From contig VLTN01000037.1 in the NCBI GenBank assembly GCA_008330645.1, positions 186,001-250,000 of the forward strand: DNA of 64,000 nt, in the 5' to 3' direction. A program made the position numbers and the translations under genes. Positions 34,547 through 45,825 of this stretch are shown here, piece by piece. How positions within the stretch are numbered: the stretch's first letter is position 1; every line of letters starts with the position of its first letter. Origin of the DNA: Cafeteria roenbergensis. Lineage: Eukaryota > Sar > Bigyra > Bicosoecida > Cafeteriaceae. Under the pieces are notes generated by a model. It did no database searches and had not been told where the DNA came from. It worked only from the letters and a program-made list of their open reading frames with translations.

Positions 34547-37500
34547 ATGGACCGCCCCACAAGCATCTCGTCGATGCTTGCAGAGGTGAGAGCGCGAACG
34601 GGGGAGGGCGGGGCGGGGAATCGGAGTCATTTCGACTGGACGCCCGCCGCCGCCCCGCCGCAAGAGGGCCCGAGCCCCCTGCCCTCCAGGCTGGAAGGCG
34701 GCCCGCCGGGACGCCGCAGCCGCTGCACAGCGCAGAGGCGAGGGGGGCGGGTTCGTTCCCTGGACCCCGGCGGCCCGTGCCCTGGGCGTCGTGACCCGCC
34801 TCGATGGTTGAACGGGCCGGATGCCGCCGTTGCCAGATGTTCTCGACCCGCGCGGCGCATGTCCGCCAGGCGGTGTGGCGCATGTGGCTGCGCGTGTCGT
34901 CCCCACGTTGCGCCTTGATGCCACGGGGCTGCGATCCGGCTCGTCCGAGGCGGTTGCGGGCGTGGGGTCGAGGCGGGGCCGGCGCGCACGCTGCTCGCGG
35001 TCGGCCGGCGACGGCGAGCTGTCGCGCTCGCACCCCTCGGCTCGGCCTTGCGCCACCGCATTCCGGCTGGCAGCGAGGAGGCCCCGCCGCGCCGTTTGAG
35101 CTCCAAGCTGGCCTGGCTCGGCCCCGCTGTGGTGCTGCCCCTGGCTTGCGGCTGCATTTGCTCTCGAGGTCGTGTGGCCAATTCAGGCTCTCGCTCCCCC
35201 TGCCCTCGCCCCCTGTCACGCGCGTGCTCGCAGGCGAGAGCCGAGGCTGCAGGGACGCCAGGCGTCGCCTCACTGGAGCGGCCGTCGAGACCAATGACCC
35301 CGACCGCCGAGACGCGGGCTGCCCGCGGCCTCCATGGTCAAGTATTGCCGGCCTCGCATTTCGCGGCCAGCTCCCTCGGAGGTGGCGTTCCCCGTCCTAC
35401 AACATCTGCTGGGCGCCCTTCCACCGCAGCGAGGCTGGCCGAGCGCGCCAAGCCCCTTATGGAGAGGCTCGCGACGCCTCGGGACGAGCGCAGCTACGAC
35501 GCGGCCGCCTTGCGACGCAAGGCGCCGGGAGCCCCGGCGCTGGGCGCTGGGTTTGCCCCAGACCCGCCGCAGCATGCCATGGCGTATGACGACGAGGCTG
35601 AGGTGCTCCACCCCTGCATCGACAGCCTGCAAGCGGCCGTGAACGAGTGCGCGCCGCTGCTGGCAGCCTTGGCGGCGGCCGCGCCCGCGAGCGCCAGCAG
35701 CCCCGACGGCGGTCGCGCATCCTGGACTGCCACTCCGACAGGCTCCGGAAGCGCGCCCGGCAAGCGAGAGGACGAGGACGCGGACGAGGACGAGCTGGCG
35801 GAGGCTTGCGCCGCCGCCGACGCGCTCGTGGAGCCCTGCCGCCGACTGGCCGCCGCGATCCGGCGCGCGGCCGCGGCCGCTTCCGCGGCAGCTGAGGGCG
35901 CCGCGACGGCCCCCTCGCTCGCCGTGCCGCCGTCCCAGCTGGACCTGCTAGACGCCACCATCGCCTCGGCCGCCGCGTGCCGGCGCCGCATTGCGCGGTC
36001 GGCGCTGCGTTCGATGCGGAGTGGCGAGCCACCCTTCCAGGCGCGAAGCTGCCGCCTCGTCCTCCTCCTCGCTGTCTCGGTGAGCCCGCCACAGCAGGCC
36101 GCCCTCGCCAGCGGGGCCGCTGCAACCTCCACCAACGGCACGAGCGATCGTGCCGGCGCCGGGTCGACGCCGCCAGCGTCGTTCTCGTCGTCGCTGTCGT
36201 CAGCGGCGCTGCTTGACGCCGCCGCTCACGCCGGAAGGGTGCTCTTCAGCCTGAGCAAGCGTCCCGAGCTGGACCCCATCATCCGACAGGCGGGCGCCAC
36301 GGAGGCGGTGCTGGACGTGCTGCGCTCCGGCCTCAGGCCGTACAGGGCAGCGGCAGCGTCAGCCCCCGCACAGCCATCGTCGGCAGCGACGTCAGCAGCG
36401 CCCGCCGCCGCTGCAGCGTCTGGCGCGACGGCTGGCGATGCCGCTGCCGACAGCGAGGACGAGGCCGGGAACGCTCTCGCCGAGGCGCAGGGCAGGCCGG
36501 CGCCCCGGTTCGAGTTCAGCAGGTGTCCGTTGGACGTCGTGACGCTGACGTACCTGGCCGGCGCAGTGAAGAACTCGACCAACGACGCCGGCAACGCCAC
36601 CGCAGCCGTGGCCATGGGGGCGGTCCCTCTGCTCTGCGCCGTAATCAGGGCAGGGGCCCGCCGTGTGAGGGTGCGGGCGAGGCTTCCCGGCGCCGAGCCC
36701 CGCCACTCCGCGGCCTCCTCCGTCGCGGGCACGGGCAGCTGCAGCCCGCCCGCCTCGCCGTCCTCCGTGAACACCGCTAGCACGCTCGCGGCAGCCGACG
36801 CCACCGCGCCGTCGGCCGCACCCAGTGGTGCGTCCGCCGCGGCGGCCCTGACCCCGCGCCGCGTCGCGGGTCTCATGACGCAGTGCGTCCTCGCCCTCCG
36901 AAACCTGGCGCTGGACAGGCGACACGTGGCAGAGCTGCGCGACTGCGGCGCCGTGGACTCCGTCCTCGCCCTCTTCCCGTCACTGCGCCGCCACTCCGAG
37001 CTGGCGTCGGCTACGGCGCGCCTCCTCGCCAAGCTAACGCTCTCCGAGTCGGCTCGGCGCCGATTCGCCCTCCGCCCCGTCCTCCTCCAGCGCCTCCTCA
37101 GCCTCGCATCGGTGCACTGTCCGCCGCTCCCGCCCGACGCAGCAGCAGCAGCAGCTGGTCCAGGTCGGAGCGGCGGCGGCGGCGGCGGCGGAGGCGGCGG
37201 CGGCGGCGGAGGCGGAGGCGGAATCGGTGTCAGCAGCGCCACACAGCGCCCCGAGACGATGACGACGACGACCCGCGCCTCGGCCGCCACGTCCGCGCCA
37301 GTGGCCCTGCAGCCCACGGAAGGCGCCACCGACGCCGACGCCCGCCTTCGGGCGGCCTCCCGTCTCAGCGCCCCGCTGCTGCGTCGGCCGTCGCGCGGTC
37401 CGGGCGTGCCCGCTGCCGGCAGCGCCGGCCTTAGGGCCGTGGCCGCTCCCGGGCCAACGGCGTCCCCGGCCGGAGTCGCTGGCGGCTCGCAGCCGGAGTC

Positions 37501-39433
37501 GGATGGCGGCGGCAGCCGCAGCGGCGGCAGCGGCGGCAGCGGCGGCAGCGGCGGCAGCGGCGGCGGCAAGGACGATGAGGACGAGGCCGAGGAGGCAGAG
37601 GCGGATGTCAGCGACGGTGCTGCCGACGGAGTCGCAGGGGGCGACGAGGCGGAGGACGGCGACGGCTTGGGTGCTGCTGCTGGGAGGGACAGGCCGTTGG
37701 CGTCGACCGGTGGGTCGATCGGCCGCCACCGCCGCAGCAGCAAGCAAGGCGACGACGACTCCGACGGCGGCGCTTCGGGTGATGGCGCTGGCGACGGCGA
37801 CGGCGACGACGAGGAGGACGAGGAGGACTCTGACGACGCTGATGGCGACGATTCGAGCGGCTACAGCGGGTCCGCAGGCAGGGCCCGCGCTGGCGGGCGC
37901 AGGGCACCGCGCTCAGCTGCCGCCTCCACCGTGGGCGGCATCTCGGCTCTGCCCGGCAGGAGGAGGAGGAGGTCCTCCCTGCAGGTGGTGGCCCCCAGCG
38001 TGCCAGACGGCTCGCCTGAAAAGCCGGGCCCGGACGAGGTGCTGGGTAGCAGCAGCAGCAGCGGCGGCGGCGCTGCCGGCAGCCGCGGCGCTGCGCCGGC
38101 TGAGAGCAGGAGCCGAGTTCCTTCTGCCGGCTCGGGCTTGGGGGCCGGCGGGGCCGCGTCGCGCGCCGGCTCTCGAAGCGGCTCTGCGGTTGTTGGTCGC
38201 GCCTCGGCCGGAGGGCCAGTGGCCGTGGCGTCGGCCGCCGCCGCGGCGCCGCTGTTGACCCGGCTATTCTTCGCCCTCGGCAACCTCACCGCCAGCAACG
38301 ACCGCAACCGCCAGCGGCTCGCCCACCGCCTCGGTGCCGTCGACGTCCTCATGCGGACGCTGGCAGTGTACGTCTGGCAGCTGCGCCGGGCCCGAGACGC
38401 AGGGCGCGCGGGGGAGGCGGCCGACGCGCGAGACGTGCTCGTCAAGGGGCTGCGATTCGCCGGCAATCTCGCCGTCAACCCACAGGTGGCGGCGCTGCTG
38501 GGCGCCGCGCCGGGCATCGCCGCGGTCGGCGAGGTGCTGATGGCCGCCAGAGCTGCGGCTGACTCGGAGATGATGCTCAACGCCGTGGCGGCCTTGGGCA
38601 ACGTGGCCTTTGCGTCGATGGGCGCAGAGGCCCCCGCCGGGGCCGCCGCCGGGGCCGCCGCCGGGGCAAGCGATGGGGCAAACGATGGGGCCGGGCCGTC
38701 GGCGGAGCCAGCCGTGATATCCACTGCGGCGCGGTGCGTGCAGCGCCTGCTCCCGCTGCTGCTGATGCAGTCGAGCACGGAGGCGCAGCTGGAGGCGGTT
38801 CGGGCCGTGGCCAACCTGGGGAGGCACGCGGGGCTCCGGGCGCAGATGGTGGGGGCGGGGGTGCCGGCGGCGGTTCTCGAGCTGCTCGCCGAGCAGCTGG
38901 GCAGGGGCCTTCGCTGCATCGCCGCTGCTGAGCTGGACGGCGGGGGGGGCACCGAGCCGGCTGCAGACCTGCCCGAGCATGTCGGGGGGCTGGTGTACAC
39001 GGCAGCAGGGGCGCTGGTCAACTTGGTCGCGGACCCTGCTGGGCGGGCGCAGGTGCGCGCCACGGTGACGATGAGCGCGAGCCTGGCAGCGGCGGGCGGC
39101 GACCAAGCCGGGCCGGACGTGATGGTCCGAGCGGCGGACTGGAGCTACTGGGACATTGGCCGCGGGGACATTTGCGAGGTTCTGCTGCAGGGGCTGTTCA
39201 ACGTGGTGCTGGGCTGGGAAGAGGGCGGCCCGCCGCGGCTGACGGCGGGCCAGGCAGCGGACCTCGCGAGCTTCCTGCAGGGCGTCGAGGAGGAGGAAGA
39301 CGCGAGGCTGACCGCCGGGCCCGAGGAAGGCCTGCCGCCTCAGTCGCCCAGCCTGCGCGCACTCGCGGCCCGCGTGGCTGCTACCGTTCGCGCAATGATC
39401 GATGCCGACGCGGTGGACGCCTCGGACGACTGA
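34547..39433 (+). CDS. ARMC2: ARMC2 homologue (armadillo repeat, axoneme assembly)
   Basis: Proposed exons are 34547-34585 and 35234-39433, giving 1412 aa. The first exon is chosen because MDRPTSISSMLAE joined to ARAEAAG ... RPMTP mirrors the conserved ARMC2 N-terminus (an EAR motif followed by RPFTP). A shorter alternative starts at 35294. ARM-type helices near the C-terminus match ARMC2 closely: LTRLFFALGNLTASNDRNRQ, DVLVKGLRFAGNLAVNPQ, GAAPGIAAVGEVL and YTAAGALVNLVADP. A long Gly/Ser/Asp-rich insertion with GGC-type repeats splits the ARM array. The protein is much longer than the human one (about 870 aa). ARMC2 is known as a flagellar assembly factor linked to radial spoke transport in algae and to sperm tail structure in mammals. 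A cytoplasm-to-axoneme role is inferred by homology. Confidence 0.85.
34586..35233 (+). other. Proposed ARMC2 intron 1 (648 bp)
   Basis: The donor is GTGAGA after codon 13. The acceptor is GTGCTCGCAG, preceded by a pyrimidine-rich run (around 35190-35215), phase 0. It is the longest intron inferred here. The splice recreates a conserved SMLAEAR motif. Several ORFs cross it on both strands but none is convincing. Confidence 0.7.
37170..37223 (+). repeat. GGC triplet run in ARMC2
   Basis: A near-pure GGC/GGA run encoding polyglycine within the ARMC2 insertion, preceded by an AGC run near 37141. A second GGCAGC hexamer run lies at about 37515-37567 and encodes Gly/Ser. Both are typical replication-slippage repeats. 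Confidence 0.9.
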
Positions 39434-39752
39434 AGCGCAGGCAGTTTGCGTGCTCAATCGGCGAGCGGGGCTGCTTGTCTCGCGCCTGGCTGCCCGTTCG
39501 ACGCGCCCGCGCGAGTGGTACTCGGCCGTGGCGCAGCCGCATGCCTCGAACCGATGATGCATTCACGCGCTGCTCGATTGGCACGTGCCCCCTCCCGAAA
39601 ACACAAGCCCACATCTCCCTCCCGCACACAAAACGCTCTGCTCTGCAGCAACTGGATCGTCGAAAGCAACGAGGACTCGGCCACACGCCACGCGGCGGAG
39701 CGAAGGCCGACCCGCAGCGCAGGGGGCTGCCGTCCGCTGCCAGGACGCGGCC
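39434..39752. promoter_or_regulatory. Tandem spacer between ARMC2 and SKI3
   Basis: 319 bases between two same-strand genes. The SKI3 frame stays open through part of it, but the first N-terminal TPR-like helix begins right after the ATG at 39753. A moderately AC-rich stretch lies at 39598-39640. No RNA gene or defined promoter motif is recognised. Confidence 0.4.
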
Positions 39753-41293
39753 ATGGACTCCAAGGCTGCCAAGGCCGCCGTCAAGGCTGCCAAGGCGCTG
39801 ATCGACTCCGAGGACTGGGCGGGGGCACGCGAGCAGCTCCGCCCCGTGGTTGCGCTGTCGGGACTGCGCACCCCGGGCGACGGCCATTCCGCAGCCACCG
39901 CTGCGGCGGGAAAGCCCCCGAAGGCGTCCACGCTCCTGGGCGCAGCCGTGCGCTTCGGGGTGTGCTGCCAGCGCTTGGGAGACATCTCCGGAGCAGCCGA
40001 CGCCTTCCGCCATGCCCTGACCATTGATGCCGAGTCCGCGCACGCCAAGCAGGGACTGGCAGACGCGCTTGCAACCGGCCTGGACCCAGTCGGCGCCGAG
40101 GTCTTGTTCAAGGAGTTGCGCGAGCTTGCGGCGAGCGCGGGCGACGAGGCGCGAGTGGCGCTGCTGGATTCCCGCATCGCCGCGCTTCCCGCGAGCGGCG
40201 CGGCCGGGGCGTCAGCCACCGCTGCGCCGGGCTCGGATTCGCTGCACCTCGGCGGGTCCTGCGCAGCGGTCCTCGCCGAAGGGGCGGGAGCTGACGCGGC
40301 CAATGCCTTGTTCGCAAGCCTGGCTGCAGCGGCGACCGCGCCAGACGGCGCATCAGCCGACGGAGCCCCAGACCTGCTCGCAGCATCGCTCGCTGCGGCA
40401 GCGCTGACCTCGCCACTGGCTGCGGCCAGTGCGGCCCTGCCTCCTCACGGGCCCTTTGACGCGCTCCACGCCTGGGAGGCTGCCGAGTCGCCCTCCCCCA
40501 ACGCAGCCGCCGCTGCTGCCGCCGCCGCGCTGCTGAGCGACGCGTGGCTGCCCGCGATGCTCTCGTCAGGCGCGTCGTCGGAGCTTGCCATCGCATGCGC
40601 AGCCGCGCGCTCCATCACCGCATCTGCGTCGCCCCTCGCCGCCTCAGACGGCACCAGCGACCCCTCCGGCCAGGCCGCCGCGTCCGCCATCGCTGCCCTT
40701 CAGGTTGCCGCTGTGCTCTCGGACCTGCTTGCGCTCGTGGGAGACCCCGATCCTTCCGCTGGCCTGCCGGCCCCCATCGACTCCGCGGCCGTCGCCGCGG
40801 CTGCCGAGGCTGTGTTGGCGCGAGCCGCGGCAGCCGCCGCCTCCGCCGCCCCTGCGAGCTGCCAGCACCGTCGCCTCTGGAGGCTGGCGGCCGGATGCGC
40901 CGCTGAAGCGCTCCTCGGCGCCGCGGGTTCGGCCGCATCCGAACCGCTCGCGCTGCCGCTTGCCAGGCGGGCCGCGGAGGCGGCGGGCGCGTTGGCAGAC
41001 GTTTGCAGCGCGGCGGCCGCGGCCGAGGAGGAGGCGGCCGCGGTGCGGGTCCAGGCCAGAGCCCTCGAGGCGGCAGCACTGGCAGAGCCGCGGTGGGGTC
41101 CGGGCCCGAAGGGCTCTGCAGGAACTTGGCCGGCGGGCAGAGCTCTCGCGGCCGGGGCGGCGAGCTGGCTGACGAGAACGGCGAGGGCGGCCGCCACTGC
41201 GGCCGGACCGTGGAGTGCGCTGGCGGCACTCTCGGACGCTGGCAGCGAAGTGAGCTGGCTGCACGGCACCACAACTGCAACTGCAACTGGCGG

Positions 41294-41324
<31 letters not shown>

Positions 41325-44300
41325 GGCGCTGCTGCTGGCGCTGCTGGCTCGGCCACAGCGGCAGCGCCGTCTGAGGCTGTGGCGGCTTGCGCTGCGTCTG
41401 CGCTCTCCGCCCTCGCGATGGCTGAGGCCGGCGGCCAGCTGGCCCTTCCGTGGCTCCAGGCGCCCACGGCAGGCGGCAGCGGCCTCGTCGGGGGCTGGGC
41501 GCGGACTGTGGGCCGCGTGCTCGCGGGCCTGACGCCTGATCCGGAGGTGGCAGCGACGTCGGCCCTGCTCGAGGCCGTGGCCGCGGCGGAGGCGGCGCCC
41601 CAGCGCCCCGCTGCTGCGGATGCCTGGGAGAGCGGCGAGCCGGCGGCGGGCTCCCAGGCGGCCGCCGCGGCGGCAGCAGCCGTTGCAGCCGCTGGTTGCG
41701 TCGTACGCATGGCTGCGGGGACCAAGGCGGCAGCGGCCACCTCTGCAGCGGCGTCCGCGCGGCTGGCCAGGCCCAGCGGCAAGGAAGACGCCTTTCGCTG
41801 GGGGCTGAGCGACGCCACGTGGGCCCTCCTAGGCCCGGCGCCGGCTCGCCGCCTGGCCGGCCGCCCCTCCGCCGCCCGTGCGTGGCTGCTGCTGGCGGCA
41901 GCGCAGTGGCTGGCCGGGGGCGAAGCGCGTGCCTCCCGGCAGGGCCTCTCCCGATCCTGCCTGGCGGCGGCGCAGCTCTGCCCCGGCGTCGCTGCTCCCT
42001 TCGTGGTGTTGGGCATGGCATCGCGTGCATCGCCCAGCGCCCGCAGCAGGGCTGTGCAGTGCTTCGGCAAGGCGGCGCTGCTCCAGCCGGGCCACCCTGC
42101 CGCCGCCCCGGCCCTCATCGACGCGACCCTCGCGCTTGGAGACCGCCCCGCAGCCATCGACGCGGCGCGCCGGGCCGTGGAGGACGCCCCGCGCGCCGCG
42201 TGGGCCTGGTTCCGGCTTGCAGAGCTAGCTCGCCGCGGCCCCCGCCACGCCGTGTGCCGCGTGGAGCAGGCTGACGTGGCATCCCTGACGGAGTCTATGC
42301 ACGCGTACCAGCGCTGCCTGAGCGCGCGCCCCTCCGCTGCGGCGGGCTGGCGCGGCCTCGCCGACGTCTATCTCTCCCTCGGGCGGCTCAGCGCGGCGCT
42401 CAAGGCCGCAGCCCGCGGCGTGACCCTCATCGGGCTGCGGAACCCGGCCGAGCGCGCTGCGGGCCTGGCAGTGCTCGCCGCGGTGCACGCCGCGATGGCG
42501 GAGCACGACGAGGCCGCGGCCGCGTGGGAGGAGGCGCTGTGCTGCCGCCCGCGGAACAGGGCGGCGCTGCAGGGCGCAGCCGAGGCCTGGCTGGCCATCG
42601 CGAGGCAGCGGGCCGAGGAGGACAGGGGGACGTCGACCGCCGACGCAGTGGCCTCCGCCCGCGTCTACGCGCGAGCGGCGGTGGGCACGGGGCCCCGACG
42701 GGCGGCGGTGCAGGCGGCGGCGGCAGGCGTGGCCTCGCGCTCCGCCAGGGTGGCGCTCGCTGCCGCGGCTAGCCGCGGCTCTGCCGGTGCGCTGGGCGCG
42801 GAGGGCGTGCAGTGGTGCACGCGGGTGCAGCTGCCAGCGACCTGGCTGCAGCAGGCGGCTGCGACCGAGCGCTGGCCCGTGGCCGAGGACGAGAAGGCTG
42901 CGCTGGCAGCGTCGCAGCTTGTGTCGGCTGCGGCCGCGGCAGGGGCGTCCGCCGCGGTGGGCGCCGCGTCGGCCGGCGACGACGCTGCCAAGCTCGCGGG
43001 GATGGCGCCTGGCCCGGCGTGGAAGCTGCTCGCCGACGTCGGCGCTGCAGCCTTCAGCGTTTGTCCCCCCCTCTTCGGCCGTCGGGCCCGTCAGCTGGCC
43101 GAGGCGGGCGCGCCCGCTGCCGGGCCCGCCATGTGGGGCGAGCGGGAGGCGCCGGACGCGTCCTCACCGGCTCTCACCGGCTCTCTGGGCCCCCGTGCGC
43201 GCGCCGCCGCGAAGCTGCTCGACGGCTGCGCGGAGGAGGCCGTTGCCGCCGCCACCATGGCCGTGCTGGCGGAGCAAGCGGAGGCGCGCGACGGCCGCGC
43301 CTCCGCCGCCGCGTGGACCGACGTCGGCAGGTGCCTCCTCCTCCAGGCCCTGGCGGTGCGGTCTGCCGCTGGCCACGGCGGGGCGTCCGCTATCGGCGGC
43401 GCCGCGTCGGCGGACCAATCCCGCCCAGCGGCGGGCGCCTCCGCCCTCGCTGTGTGGCCGCGCGGCTGCTCGTCGGACGCCGCCGAGGCTGCCTGCCGCG
43501 CGTTCAGGCGCGCGATCGACCAAGACGCGGAGTTTCCGCCTGCGTGGTCTGGACTGGGGGCGGCGGAGGCTCGTCCGCTGGCCGCCCAGCGTGCCCTCGC
43601 GCGGGCCGTGGAGCTGTCCGGGTCCGGCGCCTCGCTGTGCGGTCTCGGCGCCATCTACGCGCAGGCCGGCCTTCCCATGCTGGCGAGGCGTGCGCTGGTG
43701 CAGGCGCAGGCAGCTGACCCCGACAACGTGTCGATGTGGGTCGGCCACGGTGCGCTGGGCGAGAGCGCCCGCGCCGCGGCGGCCTCCGCCCGGTCGGCGG
43801 CTGCCTTCTGGTCGGCAGCCTCGCTCTCGTTGGCACCGCCCGTCGCTGTGCCCGCGGCGCTGGCCAGCCTTGGCCTGTCGGCGGCGCGGCTGCCATTCGA
43901 CGCAGGCACGACCGCCGACTCGGCGCCTGGCAAGTTGATGGCCGCCGGCACTGGCGCTCCCCCTTCGCTCGTTGACGCCACTGCGCTGCTGCGCGGGGCT
44001 TGCGAGGCCGACCCGTGCAACGCACTGGCTCTGCTGGGCATGGCGGCAGCGGAGGAGGCGGCCGGCGGCGTGGACGCAGCCGCGCGCTGGGCTGACGCCG
44101 CCCTTGCCCGAGCTGAGGCCTCGGCGGCAGCGCAAGCGGGCGCGGCCGCAGGCCCGCCTGAGGCCCCGGAGCCGGCTGTGGGTGCGGTGCTGCAGGCGGC
44201 CCGGCTCAACGCGGCGCGGCTGGCTCTGCTCTCTGCTGGGTTGGCGCTCAGGCGCGCCGGGAGCCCGGGCAGCGGCGCCTCCTCAGCTGCGTTGCGGGCC

Positions 44301-45305
44301 TCTGCGCGCGCAGCGGCCCTGGGTGTGATGCGGACGGTTGCAGCGGTCCGGGCAGGCGCGTCAGCTGCGCCCGGGAACGACGAAGCAGCGCGGGCCGCGG
44401 CCGACCTGGCGTCGTCGCTGGAGGTTATGGCCGGGCGAGTCGTAGCGGCAGCAGATGGCGCTGGCCACGACACCGAGGGTGCTGCCGCGGCGGCGCCAGA
44501 GTCGCCCTCGTCATCCGCGGGCGCGGCAGCGTGGCCCCCTGCGGCGTCTCGGCAGGCAGCGGCGGCGGCTGCTGCAGAGGGCGACTTCGTCCGTGCCAAG
44601 CAGCTCCTGCTGCAGGCCGCGGCCCAGGCAGAGGGTGCCAATCTGGACGACGAAGCAGCCACCGTGGGCGCAGCGGCCCGCGAGCTGGAGGCCGTGGCCG
44701 TCGCGGCGGTGGCGCTGCTGCCGGCCGGGCCGGGCAGGGAGCGTCTCATTCGCCGCGTGCTGGTGCGTGCGCCGTCGAGCCTCCGGCTGTGGCGCCTCCT
44801 CCATCAGGAGCGCGCGGCCTCTGCAACGCCCTCGCGCAGCGGTGCGCGGGCTGCCGGCAGGTGCGCCTCGGCTGCAGCGCGGCTGGCAGAGCTGGTTGCG
44901 GCGCAGCGCCCCTCGCTTCGCGGGGCGGCAATGGACGAGGAGGCGGCCGCCGAGTTGCTCGGAGCTGCCTCTGAGGCAGCGCCGCGCGGGCGGCACCAGG
45001 CTGCTGTCGCTCTGGCTGAGGCCAGCGCAGGCGCGGGCCCGGTGGACACGACATGTCCCCAGGCGTGGCTCGCGGAGGGCTCCGCGTGGGAAGCAGGGTC
45101 GCGCGCCTGCGTTGCGGCTTGCCGGCGGGGGGTGCACTCGCAGCCAGGGAACGCGGATGCGTGGCTCCGACTCAGCCTGGCAGAAGCAGCCACCAAGGGA
45201 GGGGCTGGCAGAGCCGCTCGCGCCCACCGCGCGGCCGTGGCCCTGGACCCGGACCACTCCGGCATCGAGCGAGTGAGCGCAGTTGTGTCATCCCTCTCCG
45301 GCTGA
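39753..45305 (+). CDS. TTC37: SKI3/TTC37 homologue (TPR scaffold of the SKI complex)
   Basis: An intronless 1850-aa protein. The N-terminus (AAKAAVKAAKALIDSEDWAGAREQL, then LGAAVRFGVCCQRLGDISGAADAFRHAL and AKQGLADAL) is the TPR opening typical of SKI3/TTC37. Recognisable TPRs recur around residues 740-960: AAWAWFRLAEL, AYQRCLSARPSAAAGWRGLADVYLSLGRLSAAL, and RNRAALQGAAEAWLAIAR, which parallels the LKGLGE motif of TTC37. The last repeat ends the protein (QPGNADAWLRLSLAEAA). TTC37 scaffolds the SKI2-SKI3-SKI8 helicase complex that feeds mRNA to the cytoplasmic exosome. The length exceeds the human protein (about 1560 aa), largely through Ala-rich spacers. Some helices are so Ala-rich that exact repeat borders cannot be set by eye. 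Another large TPR protein is the main alternative. Confidence 0.75.
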
Positions 45306-45825
45306 CAGCCGGCCTCTGGCGCGTGCGTTGACCCGCCCGTTGGCAGCTCTTGCGCGCGCGCGCGTGTGAGTGACAGAGCGGGGGGTGCGCAGCGGCGGGC
45401 TTCAGACGGATGCGAGGTTGCGCGGCGGTTCAGCCAATGTTTTGCCGCGCGGATGTTATGAACCATGTCACACAAAGGCCGGAGGGTATTCCTTCACACA
45501 GGCATGGCGCTGCGCCCCGCGCGCCCAGGGACGGCAAAGTACTGATGGTGAATCGGCGGCTGTTTCGAGGTGCCTGCCTGGACGCCCGATACCCAGCTCC
45601 AGGCGGTTCCCATGACGTCTGCATGAACAATCTTCAACAGCTGGCGCGGACGCGGCTGTGGATTCAGGAGCCGAGGCCCCGTCCACCGCAGGGGGTGCGT
45701 GTGACCCCGGGACGGATGCCTGCTCCGGAAGTCATTGCCTGCATGTTCGAGCTCATTGCCGGCGCAGCTGCTGGTGCCGGTGCAGACGTCTAGAACCTGA
45801 ACGGGCTGCCTCCTTCGGAAGGCAT
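45306..45825. other. Convergent spacer with alternating CG/TG tract
   Basis: 520 bases between the 3' ends of SKI3 (+) and the NPF-motif gene (-). It begins with a perfectly alternating pyrimidine-purine tract at 45351-45368. The rest has somewhat lower GC. A 127-aa + strand ORF lies here (45410-45793) but has no recognisable content. No gene is called. Confidence 0.55.

Noticed and set aside
36079-36095. GTGAGC in the ARMC2 ORF as another intron donor
   Set aside because: The frame stays open, the nearest acceptor-like CAG is too close for an intron, and no conserved motif is improved by splicing there.
39550-39575. TCGAACC-like piece resembling a reversed tRNA T-arm
   Set aside because: The flanking bases do not pair into a T stem, and no acceptor or anticodon arm is found.
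40615-42157. Minus-strand ORFs of 471 and 485 aa opposite SKI3
   Set aside because: Their compositions (Arg/Pro-rich and Ala/Ser-rich) mirror the Ala-rich sense strand; no motif.
45410-45793. 127-aa plus-strand ORF in the SKI3/NPF-gene spacer
   Set aside because: It has no recognisable domain or plausible splice partner; it lies in the region expected for two converging 3' UTRs.
45780-45825. In-frame SPFRF-ending peptide just after the NPF-gene stop
   Set aside because: It follows a clear stop after the terminal NPFG and has its own stop after eleven codons; no reason to invoke readthrough.
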